DNA of 61,657 nt from Gymnopilus junonius (taxonomy: Eukaryota; Basidiomycota; Agaricomycetes; Agaricales; Galerinaceae): positions 1-61,657 of the forward strand of contig JADNYJ010000214.1 of assembly GCA_015501075.1 (NCBI GenBank), written 5' to 3'. The notes beneath the pieces were generated by a model. It saw only the letters and a list, made by a program, of their open reading frames with translations. It had not been told where the DNA came from and made no database searches. The position numbers and the translations under genes were made by a program. Each line of letters begins with the position of its first letter. The first letter of the stretch is position 1. Of the stretch, positions 1 to 12,199 are shown piece by piece.

Positions 1-182
1 GTGGGATAGGAATGGGCAACGTACGCTACTACACGTGGGACTCTCATGGTCTAAACTCGTACAGAGCCGTCAGATATCGATTCAAGTCGTATTGGGCGCG
101 CCGAATAATTTTCTCAATCCAACAAGTAAGGTCTTATTTTGCACCTTATAATCATTATTCTGACTAAACGCGATCCAAGAGA

Positions 183-1723
183 ATGGACTCTCAACAGCTT
201 TACTTAGGACCGCAGGTCATATCCGTCTCAGCCGCATTCGAACTGCTCACGACGACAATGCAAGACCCATCAAGAGTCGACGCATGCGCTAAGAGGATGT
301 CCGTTGCGGCAGATCGCATCGATCAGGCTCTCGAGGCACGTACATCGCTTTCCGAGAAAATCAAGTTCGCGAGGTCCCACCCTGACTTCCTGCGAGCTGG
401 GATCAAGTTTCTCACCTTGAATCAGACCAAGGACGACTGGGAGTCGATGATGAAGCACTTGACCGAGTGCCATTGCGCCTTTCCTCGGTCTCGGAAAAAC
501 CCCCACTACCCCAATAGAATTCAAACTGACGGACGGTTTGCACTTGGAGATTCAGTGAGAGTTTTTGATGTCGTATTCACCGTCTCTACATGCATCATCC
601 TAGCTCTCACCAATCTCACGCAAGACAAGTTTTACACAAGCATGACATCCAGCGGGAAGACGCTTTGGCCACAGAGCCCGGAAGATCTGCTCCCTTACGG
701 CCCCAATGCCACTTTAACAGGACTCACGCTTTGGCTTGACGATCCGCCCGAAGGAGTCATTATATTCAAACTTGCAGTGCGTCTGGCTTTATATCATGCA
801 CCATTTTCTAAAAAAGTCTTCGACCCCGAACTGGCAGTAGGACGCACGGTGCTTCACCTTGCGACAGCAACTGGATATTACAACAAAGGCCTCTCTCCTC
901 GACAGTGTCTCCGTTTATTTACCAAGCCTGTTCTAGCCGTTCTAGATTTCTTCGAAGACCTCACAATTTGTGATATTGCCGGCTTCTTGAATATGTTCAT
1001 TGGCGGACATGCTTGGGTACAACGGGTTTTTCCTCCCGTGAGGGATATATTGCGTACAATGCCTTATGAATGGGCTAAAACGATTAGGATCCTTGGTTAT
1101 ATCATTGGATGTGCCGATGCAGATTGGAACGAGGACGGAGTATTGTCTATCAACGTTGGCACGGCGGCTGATATGCTGCTCCTTCACGACCTTCCTCAAG
1201 TAAATTCTGGGGCGGAACATGCTTTGCGTGCTTTAATCCAAGCTCGAAACAATGGCTGCTGGAACGTTACATGTCCCTCGGCATCGGGCGATGACATCAA
1301 GCTGCGAGTATGTCGCAAGTGCGATCTTGTGAGGTTCTGCAGCGAAGAGGCGAGTTCACTTGCTCGCCTACACAGAACTGACTCTTAAAGCTTTTTATCT
1401 TAAAGTGTCAGAAGCAACCATGGACATTCGATCCTCATCCCCACAAGGACGCCTGCAGTATTATTCACTCATTGAAGAAGTCCCTCGCAGGGGATTGGTC
1501 GCGTCTTTGGGATCCAGACTTTACCTACAAACAATTCGAAGCCATTTGCGCCGCAAAAAGTATAGATACTTTTATCCTGGAGAAGATAGTTGGTCAACTA
1601 TGGGCAGTGAAGAAATATAGGGACGCTTATCTTCGAAACCCAGGAGTGCTTAGGGACCCAAGTGAAGGACACAGAATGGTCATTACGCTAACGATGGACG
1701 ACGGAGAGAAAGTTGAGATTTAG
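183..1723 (+). CDS. MYND-type zinc-finger protein, copy 1 (complete)
   Basis: Two exons, 183-1349 and 1406-1723, give a 494-residue protein. The N-terminal 350 residues are alpha-helical in character and match no domain I can name. The C-terminus is a MYND-like finger: a CRKC pair, then RFCSEE at the end of exon 1, then CQKQPW and HKDAC at the start of exon 2. The reading frame joins these halves only if the intron starts with GC (GCGAGT at 1350) and ends with AG at 1405; using the nearby GT would break the finger. MYND fingers bind zinc and usually mediate protein-protein contacts. Such genes form large families in agarics with unknown roles. Three paralogues lie in this window (2119-3655, 18989-19762, 48170-48595). 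Start chosen at the first ATG. I am confident it is a gene; the function is not known. Confidence 0.85.
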
Positions 1724-2118
1724 TCTCGTTATTTCTTCCTCAAAAGCTTTATGTTGAACCGAACAGATATACCTTCCTAGTGTATTTCTCAAGACAAGTC
1801 ACATATTGTACTGGCGCAATCTGACTTCTGACATCACATATTTTTATCAGTCTTCATCGTGAAGCAAAGAGCTCTAAAAATGTATACGAGTTCGTTCACA
1901 GGAAAGCTTGATATAAACATGAGATAAAGATAGGGTCATGGTCATGGGGATCGACGTGGCTTTCTCCAGCTCAACTCAAGTGAAACTTGGACAGGACTAT
2001 CACTATCGCAAGACTTGCACCATCATCATATCGAAAGCGCCGGAGAATTTATCTGTTTAACTGGTAAGGACTTCATCGACGCCTCTCCGATGATAGACCT
2101 GATTATAGAAACAAGAAA
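1724..2118. other. Spacer between tandem MYND copies
   Basis: About 395 bases of AT-leaning DNA between the stop of copy 1 and the ATG of copy 2. It must hold the terminator of copy 1 and the promoter of copy 2, but I see no clear TATA box or other site. Confidence 0.4.
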
Positions 2119-3655
2119 ATGCCTTCGGAATCCGCCTTGCGACCGCATGCCATATCTGTCTCAGCTGCATTCGAACTCTTGACTACAACATTGAGAAACC
2201 CTTCAAGAGTCGATGCATGTGCTAGAAGGATGTCTGTTGCAGCCGATCGCATCGATCAAGCTCTGGAAGCGCGAACCTTACTCTCCGAGAAAATCAAGTT
2301 TGCGAAATCTCGCCCTGATTTCTTGCGAGCCGGGATCAAGTTTCTGACCCTGAATCAAACCAAGAAGGATTGGGAATCAATGATAGATCACTTGGCACAG
2401 TGTCGTTGCAGCACTCTTCAATCCCGAAGGATCCTGCATTACCCTAACAGATTGCGACCTGACGAACGACTTGACGTTCAGGACAGAATCCCGATATTCG
2501 ACGTCGTATCCACTGTTTCCAAATGTATCATCCTCGCTCTTTCTAACCTCACGCAGGACAAGTTTCACAGCGGCACGACATCCAGCGGAAAAAAAAATCT
2601 GGCCTCAAAGCCCCGAGGATTTGCTCCCCTATGGACCCAATGCCACTTTGGCCGGATTCGTACTTTGGCTTAACGATCCGCCCGAAGGAGTCGTTATATT
2701 TAAACTGGCAGTGCGGCTGGCTTTATTTTACTCCCCGTTCTCAGAGAAGGTTTTCGACGCCGAACTGGTGGCAGGAAAGGCTGTGCTCCACCTTGCTGTA
2801 GCGACTGTATTTTATAGGAAAGGCGATCCCTCGCCTCGAGCACGTCTCTGTCGTTTCACTCAACCCGTCTTGGCCGTTCTTCAATTCTTTGAAGACCTCA
2901 CAATTTGCGATATATCAGCCTTCTTTCACGTGTTTATTGGGGGGCATCAATGGGTGAAAAAGGTTTTTGAGCCTGTGAGGGACATATTGCGTACGATGCC
3001 TGAGGAGTGGAACAAAACATTGAGGATCCTAGGTTACATTATCGGGGCTTCTCAGGCGTCGTTTGATGAAGATGGCATAATATCCATCAACGTCGGCAGC
3101 GCAGCCGATGTGCGGATTATCCAGGATTATCCTAATGATGAGGGTGTAGAATATCTTTCGCGTATAATCGTCGAGGCTCGAAGTATGGGCTGTTGGAACG
3201 TCACTTGCACATCAGCACTGGGACGTGGTCAGCTGCGAGTCTGTCGTAAATGCGATTTATTGAGATTCTGCAGCGAAGAGGCGAGTGGCCTGCGTTCCTT
3301 CACTGAACTTACTGACAGACATTTCGACTTTTAGTGCCAAAAGCAGGCATGGAAGTTCGATGGCTGTCCCCACAAAGAGGTCTGTGGTGACATTCACTCT
3401 TTCAAAGAGTCCCTTGGGAACGACTGGTCGGGTCTTTGGAGTCCAGACTATACACACGATCAGTTCCTAGTCATTTGTAGGGCAAACAAAGTCAGTGCCG
3501 GTGTTGTGGACAACATTGTTGGTCAGCTGTGGGCAGTGAAGAAATATAGGGCCGCGTTTCTTCAGGATCCGAACTTGCTTACCGATCCAAAAGCAGGACG
3601 TAAAATGGTGATGACTCTGACAATGGATGATGGGGAGAAAGTTCAGATTTCGTAG
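2119..3655 (+). pseudogene. MYND-type zinc-finger protein, copy 2 (frameshifted)
   Basis: Tandem paralogue of the gene at 183-1723, similar along its whole length. The frame opens at 2119 (ATG), runs to a run of nine A at 2589-2597, and continues one base out of phase from there; eight A would keep the frame and restore alignment with copy 1. Downstream the frame stays open to 3280, is interrupted by an intron at 3281-3334 that again starts GCGAGT and ends TTAG, and resumes at 3335 with CQKQAW and HKEVC of the MYND finger, stopping at 3655. Apart from the extra A there is no other damage, so this may be a recently disabled gene, a homopolymer sequencing error, or a polymorphic allele. Function unknown. 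Confidence 0.8.
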
Positions 3656-3909
3656 TGTGGTCACTTTTTAAATTGAAACACATCGATGTCTTTTCCTCTG
3701 TAATTTTAGGCCTATGTAGAACCGAATATGGATACCATTTGAGATGTTAACGCCTTTCCTGGAACATAAGTCACTTAATCAATTACAATGATGTGGAGCG
3801 GCGTGCACTCCGACTACGCACGGAAAATCGGTATACGCACGATCCGACAGATATTCCAGGTTCCGTCCGAAAAGACGCGCGCCAGCGCCAAGCACGATAA
3901 ACGGATGAC

Positions 3910-3936
3910 ATCGGATATACAAACTGTATATCCGAT
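3910..3936. repeat. Perfect 12-bp dyad with 3-nt spacer
   Basis: ATCGGATATACA at 3910-3921 is followed after AAC by its exact reverse complement at 3925-3936. This could be a binding site for a dimeric regulator or a hairpin; nothing in the context decides. Confidence 0.6.
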
Positions 3937-4137
3937 TCTATTTTCGACAATTTAATTATCCACTGGCGTCAGCAACGACTCAGCGCCGATGATCCTTCCT
4001 AATTGGTACAAATATGGTGCCCCTTTCTTTTACTTTACCTCCCCTTCATGACGAGAATCTTATATTCAGCCCCTTTATTTGATCACCCCTCAGTTTCTTT
4101 GCTAATTACCAACTACTCAGCAGCTAAAAATTTCGGT

Positions 4138-4194
4138 AGAATATTTCTAGCTAGACAAGTATATAAAGGACAATGTAGTAGCTAGAAAAATTCT
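4138..4194. repeat. 16-bp inverted repeat, 15 of 16 matching
   Basis: AGAATATTTCTAGCTA at 4138-4153 pairs with TAGCTAGAAAAATTCT at 4179-4194 around a 25-nt loop. It may be a small remnant of a palindromic element. Confidence 0.5.
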
Positions 4195-4747
4195 CTAGTG
4201 AATATCACCCCCGGTTTCCACTCACACGCTCGAAACTGTAAACGTTCAGTTTCATTTTATTACAGACGAGTGACGCAGTCCTCGTAGTTCTCCTGCCTCA
4301 GATTCCCCTCAAACCCTTTTTCCAATCCGTACTAAACGGATACATTTCAATGAGACAGGTATCATGGTACCCGCTCGCGCATATTAGTAAAGAAAAGTGC
4401 CATGACGAAGGTATGACATCCGTCAATGATGCGCACTTATTGACCTCGATGATTGGTGAGCCACACTAATTTGACATGTCCATGAGCTGAATTAGCTGAA
4501 AGAATATGAACGAGATCAGGCGTAATGACTTGACAGAATGCTCTAGCGAGCTCAAAACATAAAATCTAACGGACTGGCCTCCTTTTATGATGTCCTTCTA
4601 CTCCATTACGCCATATGATAATCCTAGCGCGCGTCGGTCGCGCTTTATTTCCCCTGCCTAGTACGCAACTCAACGTTCCAATGAAATTAGTTTCTGAAAT
4701 AACCCCAATACTAAAAGCAACACAGCTTCTTTTCTACATACTCAGTC

Positions 4748-5634
4748 ATGTTCAACAGAGCCTTAACATTCATCTTTTCTCTGACTCTTATCCAAACTGT
4801 TCTCTCCGGTCCTGTCCCTTGCCCCGAAGGAGGTAGGCACCTTATTTTCATTGTTTCATTGTTTTTCCATTGACTCATTATTGGACTTTCTCTCCCATAC
4901 ATTAGTTTTCAATAGGGACGTCCAAGCCACCAATGCTGAAGAAGCCGGCAGTAAGTGAATTTTGGCCTGAATTTATTCTTCCGTATAATTGCCTTTTTCG
5001 CACCTTTTATACGAAGTCTTGGAAAGGATACGCCTAGGAAGCCTCCTCGGTGGTTGTAAGTTGGCCATTTTATCGCAACAGCGGTAATGGAATATTTACC
5101 AACTCCCTTCCGCTCAGCAATAGTTTTTCGCAGAGATGTACAAGAACTCACTGCCGAAGAAGCAGGAAGTGAGAGTCAAGCCATATGTTATCCACGCCCT
5201 TACCTGGCTCTTTCTTCTTCCAATAAAGTATTAGATAGCTTTGGTCTAGGAGGCCTGTTAGGCGACCTCCCAATCCTGTCGGAAGTGCGCATTCGTTCCA
5301 CTTCATAATAAAAGAACTAACATCAAATTCGTCCTTGCGTCGAATAGTCCTCGGTAGAGACATTGAAGAGCTCAACGCAGAAGGGCCAGATACTAAGTGA
5401 TAATCGATGCTTTAATTGCGCGAAAAACTACTTAGATTGTTTCATTTGTTCTAGATGATTTCGTCGAAGGAGCCCTTGGAGATGTCCTTCAGGTTGCAGG
5501 AAACGGTGACAAACGTGAGTCAAACTACTACTGGGAATACATAAAATGATCTTTCTGACATATTCGACGCTCATATTCTTCTTCTATCAATGGCAGTCCT
5601 TAATACTCTCGGTCTTAGGTCCGATCTCGATTAG
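4748..5634 (+). CDS. Small secreted protein built from repeated exon modules
   Basis: Exon 1 (4748-4832) encodes a clear signal peptide, MFNRALTFIFSLTLIQ followed by TVLSGPVPCP. Then two exon types alternate: a 45-nt exon (4906-4950, 5124-5168, and 5348-5392) encoding xFxRDVQxxxAEEAG, and a 39-nt exon (5017-5055, 5229-5267) encoding ILxxxxLGxLLGG. A 60-nt exon (5455-5514) and a final exon (5597-5634, ends LLNTLGLRSDLD) resemble the second type. Every exon junction is phase 1, so exons can be skipped without changing frame. The donors expected after 5267 and 5392 are missing: TCCC replaces GT in one, and CTAAGT replaces GTAAGT in the other. So either exons 5 and 6 are skipped (about 103 residues) or exon 5 reads through to a stop at 5306-5308. 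I do not recognise the family. Secretion is inferred from the signal peptide only. Confidence 0.6.
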
Positions 5635-6161
5635 AGCCTGTCATATCCCATGTTATATGCGCTTCATTTGAATTAAATATTTTGTTCATCAGGTTAGAAT
5701 AGGATCAATAGAAGGTCTGTCAGAGCGAGGGTTGCGACGCCTAAGGAGAAGCGGAAGAGATTGACATTTGACAAACATCGGCAGCGATGTTCGATACCAG
5801 AAAGAATCATGTTGCGGATCGTCAGGCTAAGAACATGTCTAATGTTGACAACGACAAAGCCTGAGGCCTGAGGTCGCGCAGTCAGGCATATGCACGAGAA
5901 CTCAGCTCCTTGTCAGCCTCAAGTATTATTTGAAACCAGATCGTTTCATTATACAACAATCAATCAGAGCGGGTCTAGGACCTATCTACACAAGTACAAA
6001 GCGTAATACGCCAGCGGTTACAACAAAGGGTTCGATATTAGAGAGAGAATAGAACAAGCGCATAAACTAAACGTAACCCCGAACTTCCAAGCAACCCAAT
6101 AACAATAAAGAGACGCTGTGCCGCGGGCAGTCGGCATCATCATGAAGAATGCAGAGATCAT
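5635..6161. other. Intergenic region downstream of histone H3
   Basis: About 530 bases between the end of the secreted-protein gene and the 3' end of the minus-strand H3 gene. It holds the 3' untranslated regions of two convergent genes. No open frame or repeat was seen. Confidence 0.4.
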
Positions 6162-7036
<875 letters not shown>

Positions 7037-9469
7037 ATCGGGGAGTTGAAGTTGAGTTGTGGTGAAAAGTTGAAGATGTGGTGGTGGTTTGTGAGCAAGG
7101 GAAGAGCGGGGAGGGAAGAATGAAATGCAAAGTTCGACCCCATTTTACCCCCAACGACAATGGCAATTCACATTCCCACGCTAAGGAAAAGTGCACGAGC
7201 CCAGTCGGATTCCGAGCGATTTAAGCTTGGAAGATTGGCCGAATATCCATCAGGCTTTTTTATCTCCACTTCTACAGCTCCGTTCGGGAAGTTATAAGCG
7301 CAAACATGCTCAAAATGGGTTTTGGACCTGGCAGCATTTATCTGAAAATTCCATAAGGTTGGGAAGTAGGGTATATGTCAGAGGAGACTGTTGGAAAATT
7401 GGTTGCGCGGTTGGCCCAAAGTCGAGTCAAGTGCCAGGTGGCTGTACTGACGTCAGCAGCGCTTACATCAGAATCTTCCCACACGACTTTTTTCCATCTG
7501 CATTTGGTCTCTCCCTTCATCACGACAGCAGCACACAAAGAACTACGCGAAAACTCTGCCATTTGAATTGCATACATTATATTTTGCTTGCGTTGAAATT
7601 CTGGCCCTCCTTTTCTTTGTGCTTGCCATAATAGTTCACACGCCCATTGTGCCATTTCGTTCATCACAACTGAACGGTAGCGACCTTCTCTTAGGAAGCT
7701 TCATTGGAGACTCCAGGACGAGGCAGCTACATCACACAGATATAAGGGGAATTCCTCGCCCTATATCCCTAGCAGTTGGGTTGCTGTGTCCATGCCTGCA
7801 AAATTGATATTCATTAGACGAGAAACTGGGAGGTAAAACCATCAAACGTACACGTCCTTTAGATGTTTCTCCAACGTAAAAAAATCTCCTGTTGTATCAC
7901 ACTGCCTACACAGCAAACCACATACATATTGGCCGCTCAGCATAGCTGTTCATCTTGTGCTAAATCCGCTCTTGCAATTGTAATATCACGGTCATTTAAT
8001 AGACGTATTCGCATCGTATTGCATCTTCGATGGACTCGTTTGTGGATAAGCTAGAAAATGCGTTAGAAAATAGTTACGTAGGAGACGATAAACAAGAAAC
8101 TGACCACACCCACTTCATGACCATCCTGCCTTCGTAGGCACTATTTCAGGGGTCACATTCGAAAATAGGGTTTGCGTTACGCATTTCAGAAATTGTGGTC
8201 GTTTCCGGATCAAAACCGCACATCTCGAGAAGAGCTGTTGTTGACTTGAAATTGTCGACAGAAAATGAAATACCCTCTGGTCGAGCCAAGAGAGTTCTTG
8301 ACCGACTTCTGATGGAAAGATATTGTGCACGCTAAGAGCTATTCGGGTCGAAACAAATAGAAAGGCATTCGCTTTACTTATAATATTATGGTCAGTTTGC
8401 CTTATTCGAATGTTTGACCTCTCTACTTCATCGGAGCATGAATTGACAAGTCAGGCCTTTCGCACCTCCAAAAACGTCTGCTGCTTGAAGACCTTACTTG
8501 CAATCTTATGCATGTCGACCACTTCCCGCTACTCGTCGGTCTGTGTATCTGTTCAGTGGATTGACTTCTTCGTCGACCCTTGTCTGCTGTGCTGTGACGC
8601 TTCCTTTGGTTCTTTCGAGACATAAATCTTTTTCTGTAATTGTTTCCTAAACTTCACCATTGAAATCTCAGCCAAGCTGTATTTATCATAATTTCATGAG
8701 TCGTCGCTCATACAGACTTAAGAAAAGCGAGCGTTTGCATCAGAGAGCAAGGTGCTCGCTGGTGATGTTTCATGTTTCTGTTCATAATGTCAGTCATGTC
8801 TTTTGAATTCAGATGTGTGGCGTTCGTTTTCAAGGACCCTTTCCCGTTGGCCCTTTCCATATCATTAAGACGTCCAGCATCAACTAAGATGCGTGGACAA
8901 AGTGAGGTACACACGTTTGCTGCTGCGCATGGATTTCAAAGCTTGCTATCATTTCCCGGTCTCTGTCGTTTGCTCGGCGTCGGACTTTTGGAGTCGTCCA
9001 AGCTTTTGTTGCTATATTAGAGATTTGCGAAGTGATGAATTTATTCCTCTTCATTCATCTAGTTCTGACTGCATACTAGTTCTAGAAAGAGTCGAAATTT
9101 CAAATCATTCGATCAATGGACACTCGAGTTGAGGGCTTAACTTTACGTCACTGATCTGAATAACGACAATGAAGTTGCAATATCCAGGTGTCATGGAGAT
9201 ATGTGCCCGATCCAGAACGCCAAGCAGGAGCCCCGAGCGGAGAGCGCCTGTGATTGCTTCTTTGCGCAGTCGCTGGCCAGAGTGCTGTGCTTATCTACCC
9301 TTTCACGCTAGCCAATCATCGACGAGCTATTACATAGCTGTGTCGATCAAACTTGTGTCATTTCTCACGAAAAATGCCTCTTTGTGGCAACTTGTTGGAT
9401 GTATATAAAGCAGTGACAACGGCGAGCCCGGGTGCTTGAAATTCCCCTCCTTTTGTCCTGCCATCCAGC
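7037..9469. other. Long intergenic region, H3 promoter to DOMON-b561 promoter
   Basis: About 2.4 kb without a gene I can support. A perfect CRE-type palindrome TGACGTCA lies at 7448-7455, some 410 bases upstream of the H3 start. Open frames here (for example around 7191-7631 on the plus strand) have no recognisable motif, and their composition looks like noise. The right end carries the TATA box at 9402-9409. Confidence 0.4.
9402..9409 (+). promoter_or_regulatory. TATA box of the DOMON-b561 gene
   Basis: TATATAAA lies 60 bases upstream of the ATG at 9470, followed by a pyrimidine-rich stretch that fits a fungal transcription start region. Confidence 0.6.
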
Positions 9470-11190
9470 ATGCGGCTATATTTCTGGACGACGTTGTGGT
9501 TTTCGACGACGTTGGTGTCTGCCACGGTATGTTTTTCGAGCTGTTCAAGCTGTGGCGTTAGCTCACCCTTTGGTTGTCCTAGACACTAACCTCACGGCAG
9601 AGTAGTGGCCTGACTGGCGACAGACTATGCTCCAGTGTATGTATTTGTGTCTCCTCCGATGTCCAGTTATTCTGACGACGACGTAAAGTCAATGTGTGTT
9701 ACTGCGATAATGAATGGTTCAGTCGTCGAATGTGAGTTTCTTGGTTCATCCAGGCTGCTTTTATGTTGAACATTCGGCTTTCAGACGTAATGTCTGGTAC
9801 TAGCAGCAAGGTTGGATGGATGGCGGTGTAAGCACTCGTGGCATCACATTTGTTCTCGATCCTCACTTTTCGCGCAGCGGGTTTGGCCGTGCGATGGGGG
9901 ATTCGCCAATGATCATTATGTGGCCTAATAGTGATGGAACTGCTACGATTACGCAGCGATCCTCGCATGGGCATTCAACTCCGACTATTGATTCGAGTCC
10001 CCCTTTCACAGCGGAAATGTCACAAGCGTACACAATTGTAAGCACAGCCCACGTCTTTTATTCAGCTGTTGATTTCTCTTTAGACATCTGGCTCTGCGCC
10101 ACAACTCGGATTTACGATACCTGTAAGCTCTCCACGAAGTCCTTGTTACGAAATAGCTGACCTCCTTCGTAGTCAAGTTCTAATGACACGAAACCCTTCC
10201 TCATTTGGGCTTACAGCTCGACAAACCCGGGATCATCCTCTTCAGATGCCTCCATCAACGAACATGACGATAAAGGCGAATGGCAACTTGACCTCACTCG
10301 ACCGGTGAATTTCACATCTTCACCGACAAATGGAACTTTACCTGCTTTCCCCAACCCGCCTCTTTACCCGTATGAACGCCTCATCGTAGCCCATGCGATA
10401 TTGTGCATTTTAGGCTTCCTTCTTTTCCTCCCTGCTGGCGCATTAATTGCACGTTATCTTCGCGTCTTTAATCCAATTTGGTTCCAGTGGCATTGGATAC
10501 TTCAGTTTGCAATCGGTGCGTCCATCCGTTTTCTCTCTCTTCATTGTCGACTTATCATGGTCTCCCCAATAGCGGCACCTGTTATTGTCATTGGTATTGT
10601 GTTGGGAATCGCTGCCGTTCAGTCTTCTGGGGCTCTTCACTTTGGCGATTCTCATAGAGTGAGCACCACACCTCTTTTTCGTATTTCCCAGCCAATAACT
10701 GTTGATATTAGAAATACGGAATTGGTATCCTCGTTCTATACCTAGCACAATGTGCCCTCGGCGGTATCATCCACTTCGTCAAAAAGAAGAACCGCACCCG
10801 AAGACCAATCCAGAACTACCTTCATGGCGTTGTTGGACTCGTCACCATCGGCGTCGCGATGTATCAAATATACAATGGCTTCCATTCGGAGTGGCAAAAC
10901 ACGACCGGGCGTGGATCGTTACCTGGTGGGCTTACGGTGTTGTTTTTTGTCTGGAGCGTGGTGAGTTCAGCTTGCTTTTCAACGATTATCTCATGTTGAT
11001 GCATGCCTCGAAGATTTTACTGGTGGCTTACCTGGCTGGCTTGGCTTTCCTCCCACGTCAATACAGACAAGAACGTGATAGCCGGGCGCAACCACTGCAG
11101 AATTCATTTGACGAGGACGATGCCTACATACCGATGAACTCTCATCATAAGCTACCGTTGAACAATCCTACCGGTTCTTATCAGGATTGA
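9470..11190 (+). CDS. DOMON - cytochrome b561 membrane oxidoreductase
   Basis: Ten exons (9470-9526, 9583-9636, 9689-9731, 9785-9827, 9878-10037, 10084-10122, 10173-10515, 10573-10658, 10712-10960, 11014-11190) give 416 residues. Order: a signal peptide (MRLYFWTTLWFSTTLVSA); a DOMON domain like the cytochrome domain of cellobiose dehydrogenase (MCVTAIMNGSVVE, GWMAVGFGRAMGDSPMI, IMWPNSDGTATITQ, FLIWAYSS); then a cytochrome b561 membrane domain with helices around AHAILCILGFLLFLPAG, VIVIGIVLGIAAV, GILVLYLAQCALGGIIHF and YLHGVVGLVTIGVAMYQIYN. Conserved His residues sit in the first, third and fourth helices, fitting haem ligation. Family knowledge: such proteins move electrons across a membrane, often for iron reduction or lignocellulose-linked redox chemistry. 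The substrate is unknown. The hydrophilic C-terminal tail is cytoplasmic by inference. Confidence 0.9.
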
Positions 11191-11879
11191 GGTCAGAATG
11201 TTATGAGCATATTTAGGGGTAAAAACGTAATATACCGTTGCCGTTGCAATTTGGGACTTTCATTATAGGACAGTTATCTCGTGGACTAATTTGTAAAATA
11301 CGATAATTGCTTCATGTATAGATGATATACTTGTAACCCAGAGTACAGCACCGGCTGCTCTACTCCAATGCATCAGATGTGCTCAGTATATGATCGCAGC
11401 TAATGAGGTACCTGGCTCTAGCATTTTCCAATCGCCCTACAGTGCCTTCTGACGCTGCGCTTCAGGCTGTGCCATGCGCAATTGCCGTCGGACTGCAGTA
11501 GGTAAGAATCATGGAGTACAAGTGGATGGGACAGAAATTCAAACAAGGAGACCAACCAAGGATTGTTGATCGTATCGGGTTGCTTGGAACCGTGGCGTGG
11601 GATAATTACGCGCAGACTCATTTCCCCCTTTTCTGGCGTTGGGTTGTTCTTGACTTTGTCCTTCTAATCTTTTCATCCTCTCGATCTTTCTGTTTTTTTA
11701 TCGTTCAGCGCCAGCGTGCAATTATACAAAGCACCACTTTATCTGCGCCACTCATTCTTTGTAGCAAGCAAGGAAGATCTGTGTGTTGAAGTTGAATCTG
11801 CTGAGTCCTGACTAGCACTCCGTACATCTTCAAGGTACTCCCTCACCGACGTCGGTCGCGCGATTGTATTGCGTCTCAA
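11191..11879. other. Intergenic region
   Basis: About 690 bases after the DOMON-b561 gene. An ATG-led frame from 11511 on the plus strand has no recognisable feature. The 14-base sequence TCACCGACGTCGGT (11843-11856) also occurs inside an H3 intron at 6733-6746. Confidence 0.35.
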
Positions 11880-12199
11880 TCACTCATTCAAGCTTTCGAC
11901 GCTCCATGATCTTCCTAGCTTGGTATGGCGTTGCTTAATGCCTCGATAAACTACCCTTTTGTCGTCGCTCATCACCCTAACAATGTTCTCATATGGTCCC
12001 CAAGACGTACGTTTGCTCGCCGCCTTTTCATAAACTGCGTTATCCGACCCGTCGCTCAGATGATTCGTGTTGCTGCCCTCATTTTTACCAGCGTCTGGAG
12101 GATTCAAGGTCAACTTATTCTGCCGATTGACAAGGGTCTGAACTTTTTGCGTATGACGAATCTTTGGAGTTACCAGTCGAAAATCGTAGAATGTTCCTC
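11880..12199 (-). CDS. Possible last exon of an unrecognised gene
   Basis: An open frame on the minus strand, opening just after a CCAG acceptor-like site at 12200-12203 and ending with a stop at 11880, encodes about 106 residues rich in Lys, Arg, Asn and Ser (for example TQKVQTLVNRQNKLTLNPP and RVMSDDKRVVYRGIKQRH). The hydrophilic composition looks coding, but I find no upstream exon with a start and no known motif. The plus strand of the same DNA also has a 121-codon frame. Treat as tentative. Confidence 0.3.

Larger units (their letters stand above)
3656..4747. other. Intergenic region with two hairpins
   Basis: No coding region seen in about 1.1 kb. It contains two inverted repeats listed separately (3910-3936 and 4138-4194) and otherwise AT-rich unique sequence. 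The right end must contain the promoter of the small secreted protein gene starting at 4748. Confidence 0.4.

Noticed and set aside
7191..7631. 146-codon frame upstream of histone H3 on the plus strand
   Set aside because: No motif or signal; begins in the H3 promoter, and composition shifts through a T-rich stretch. Looks like a chance frame.
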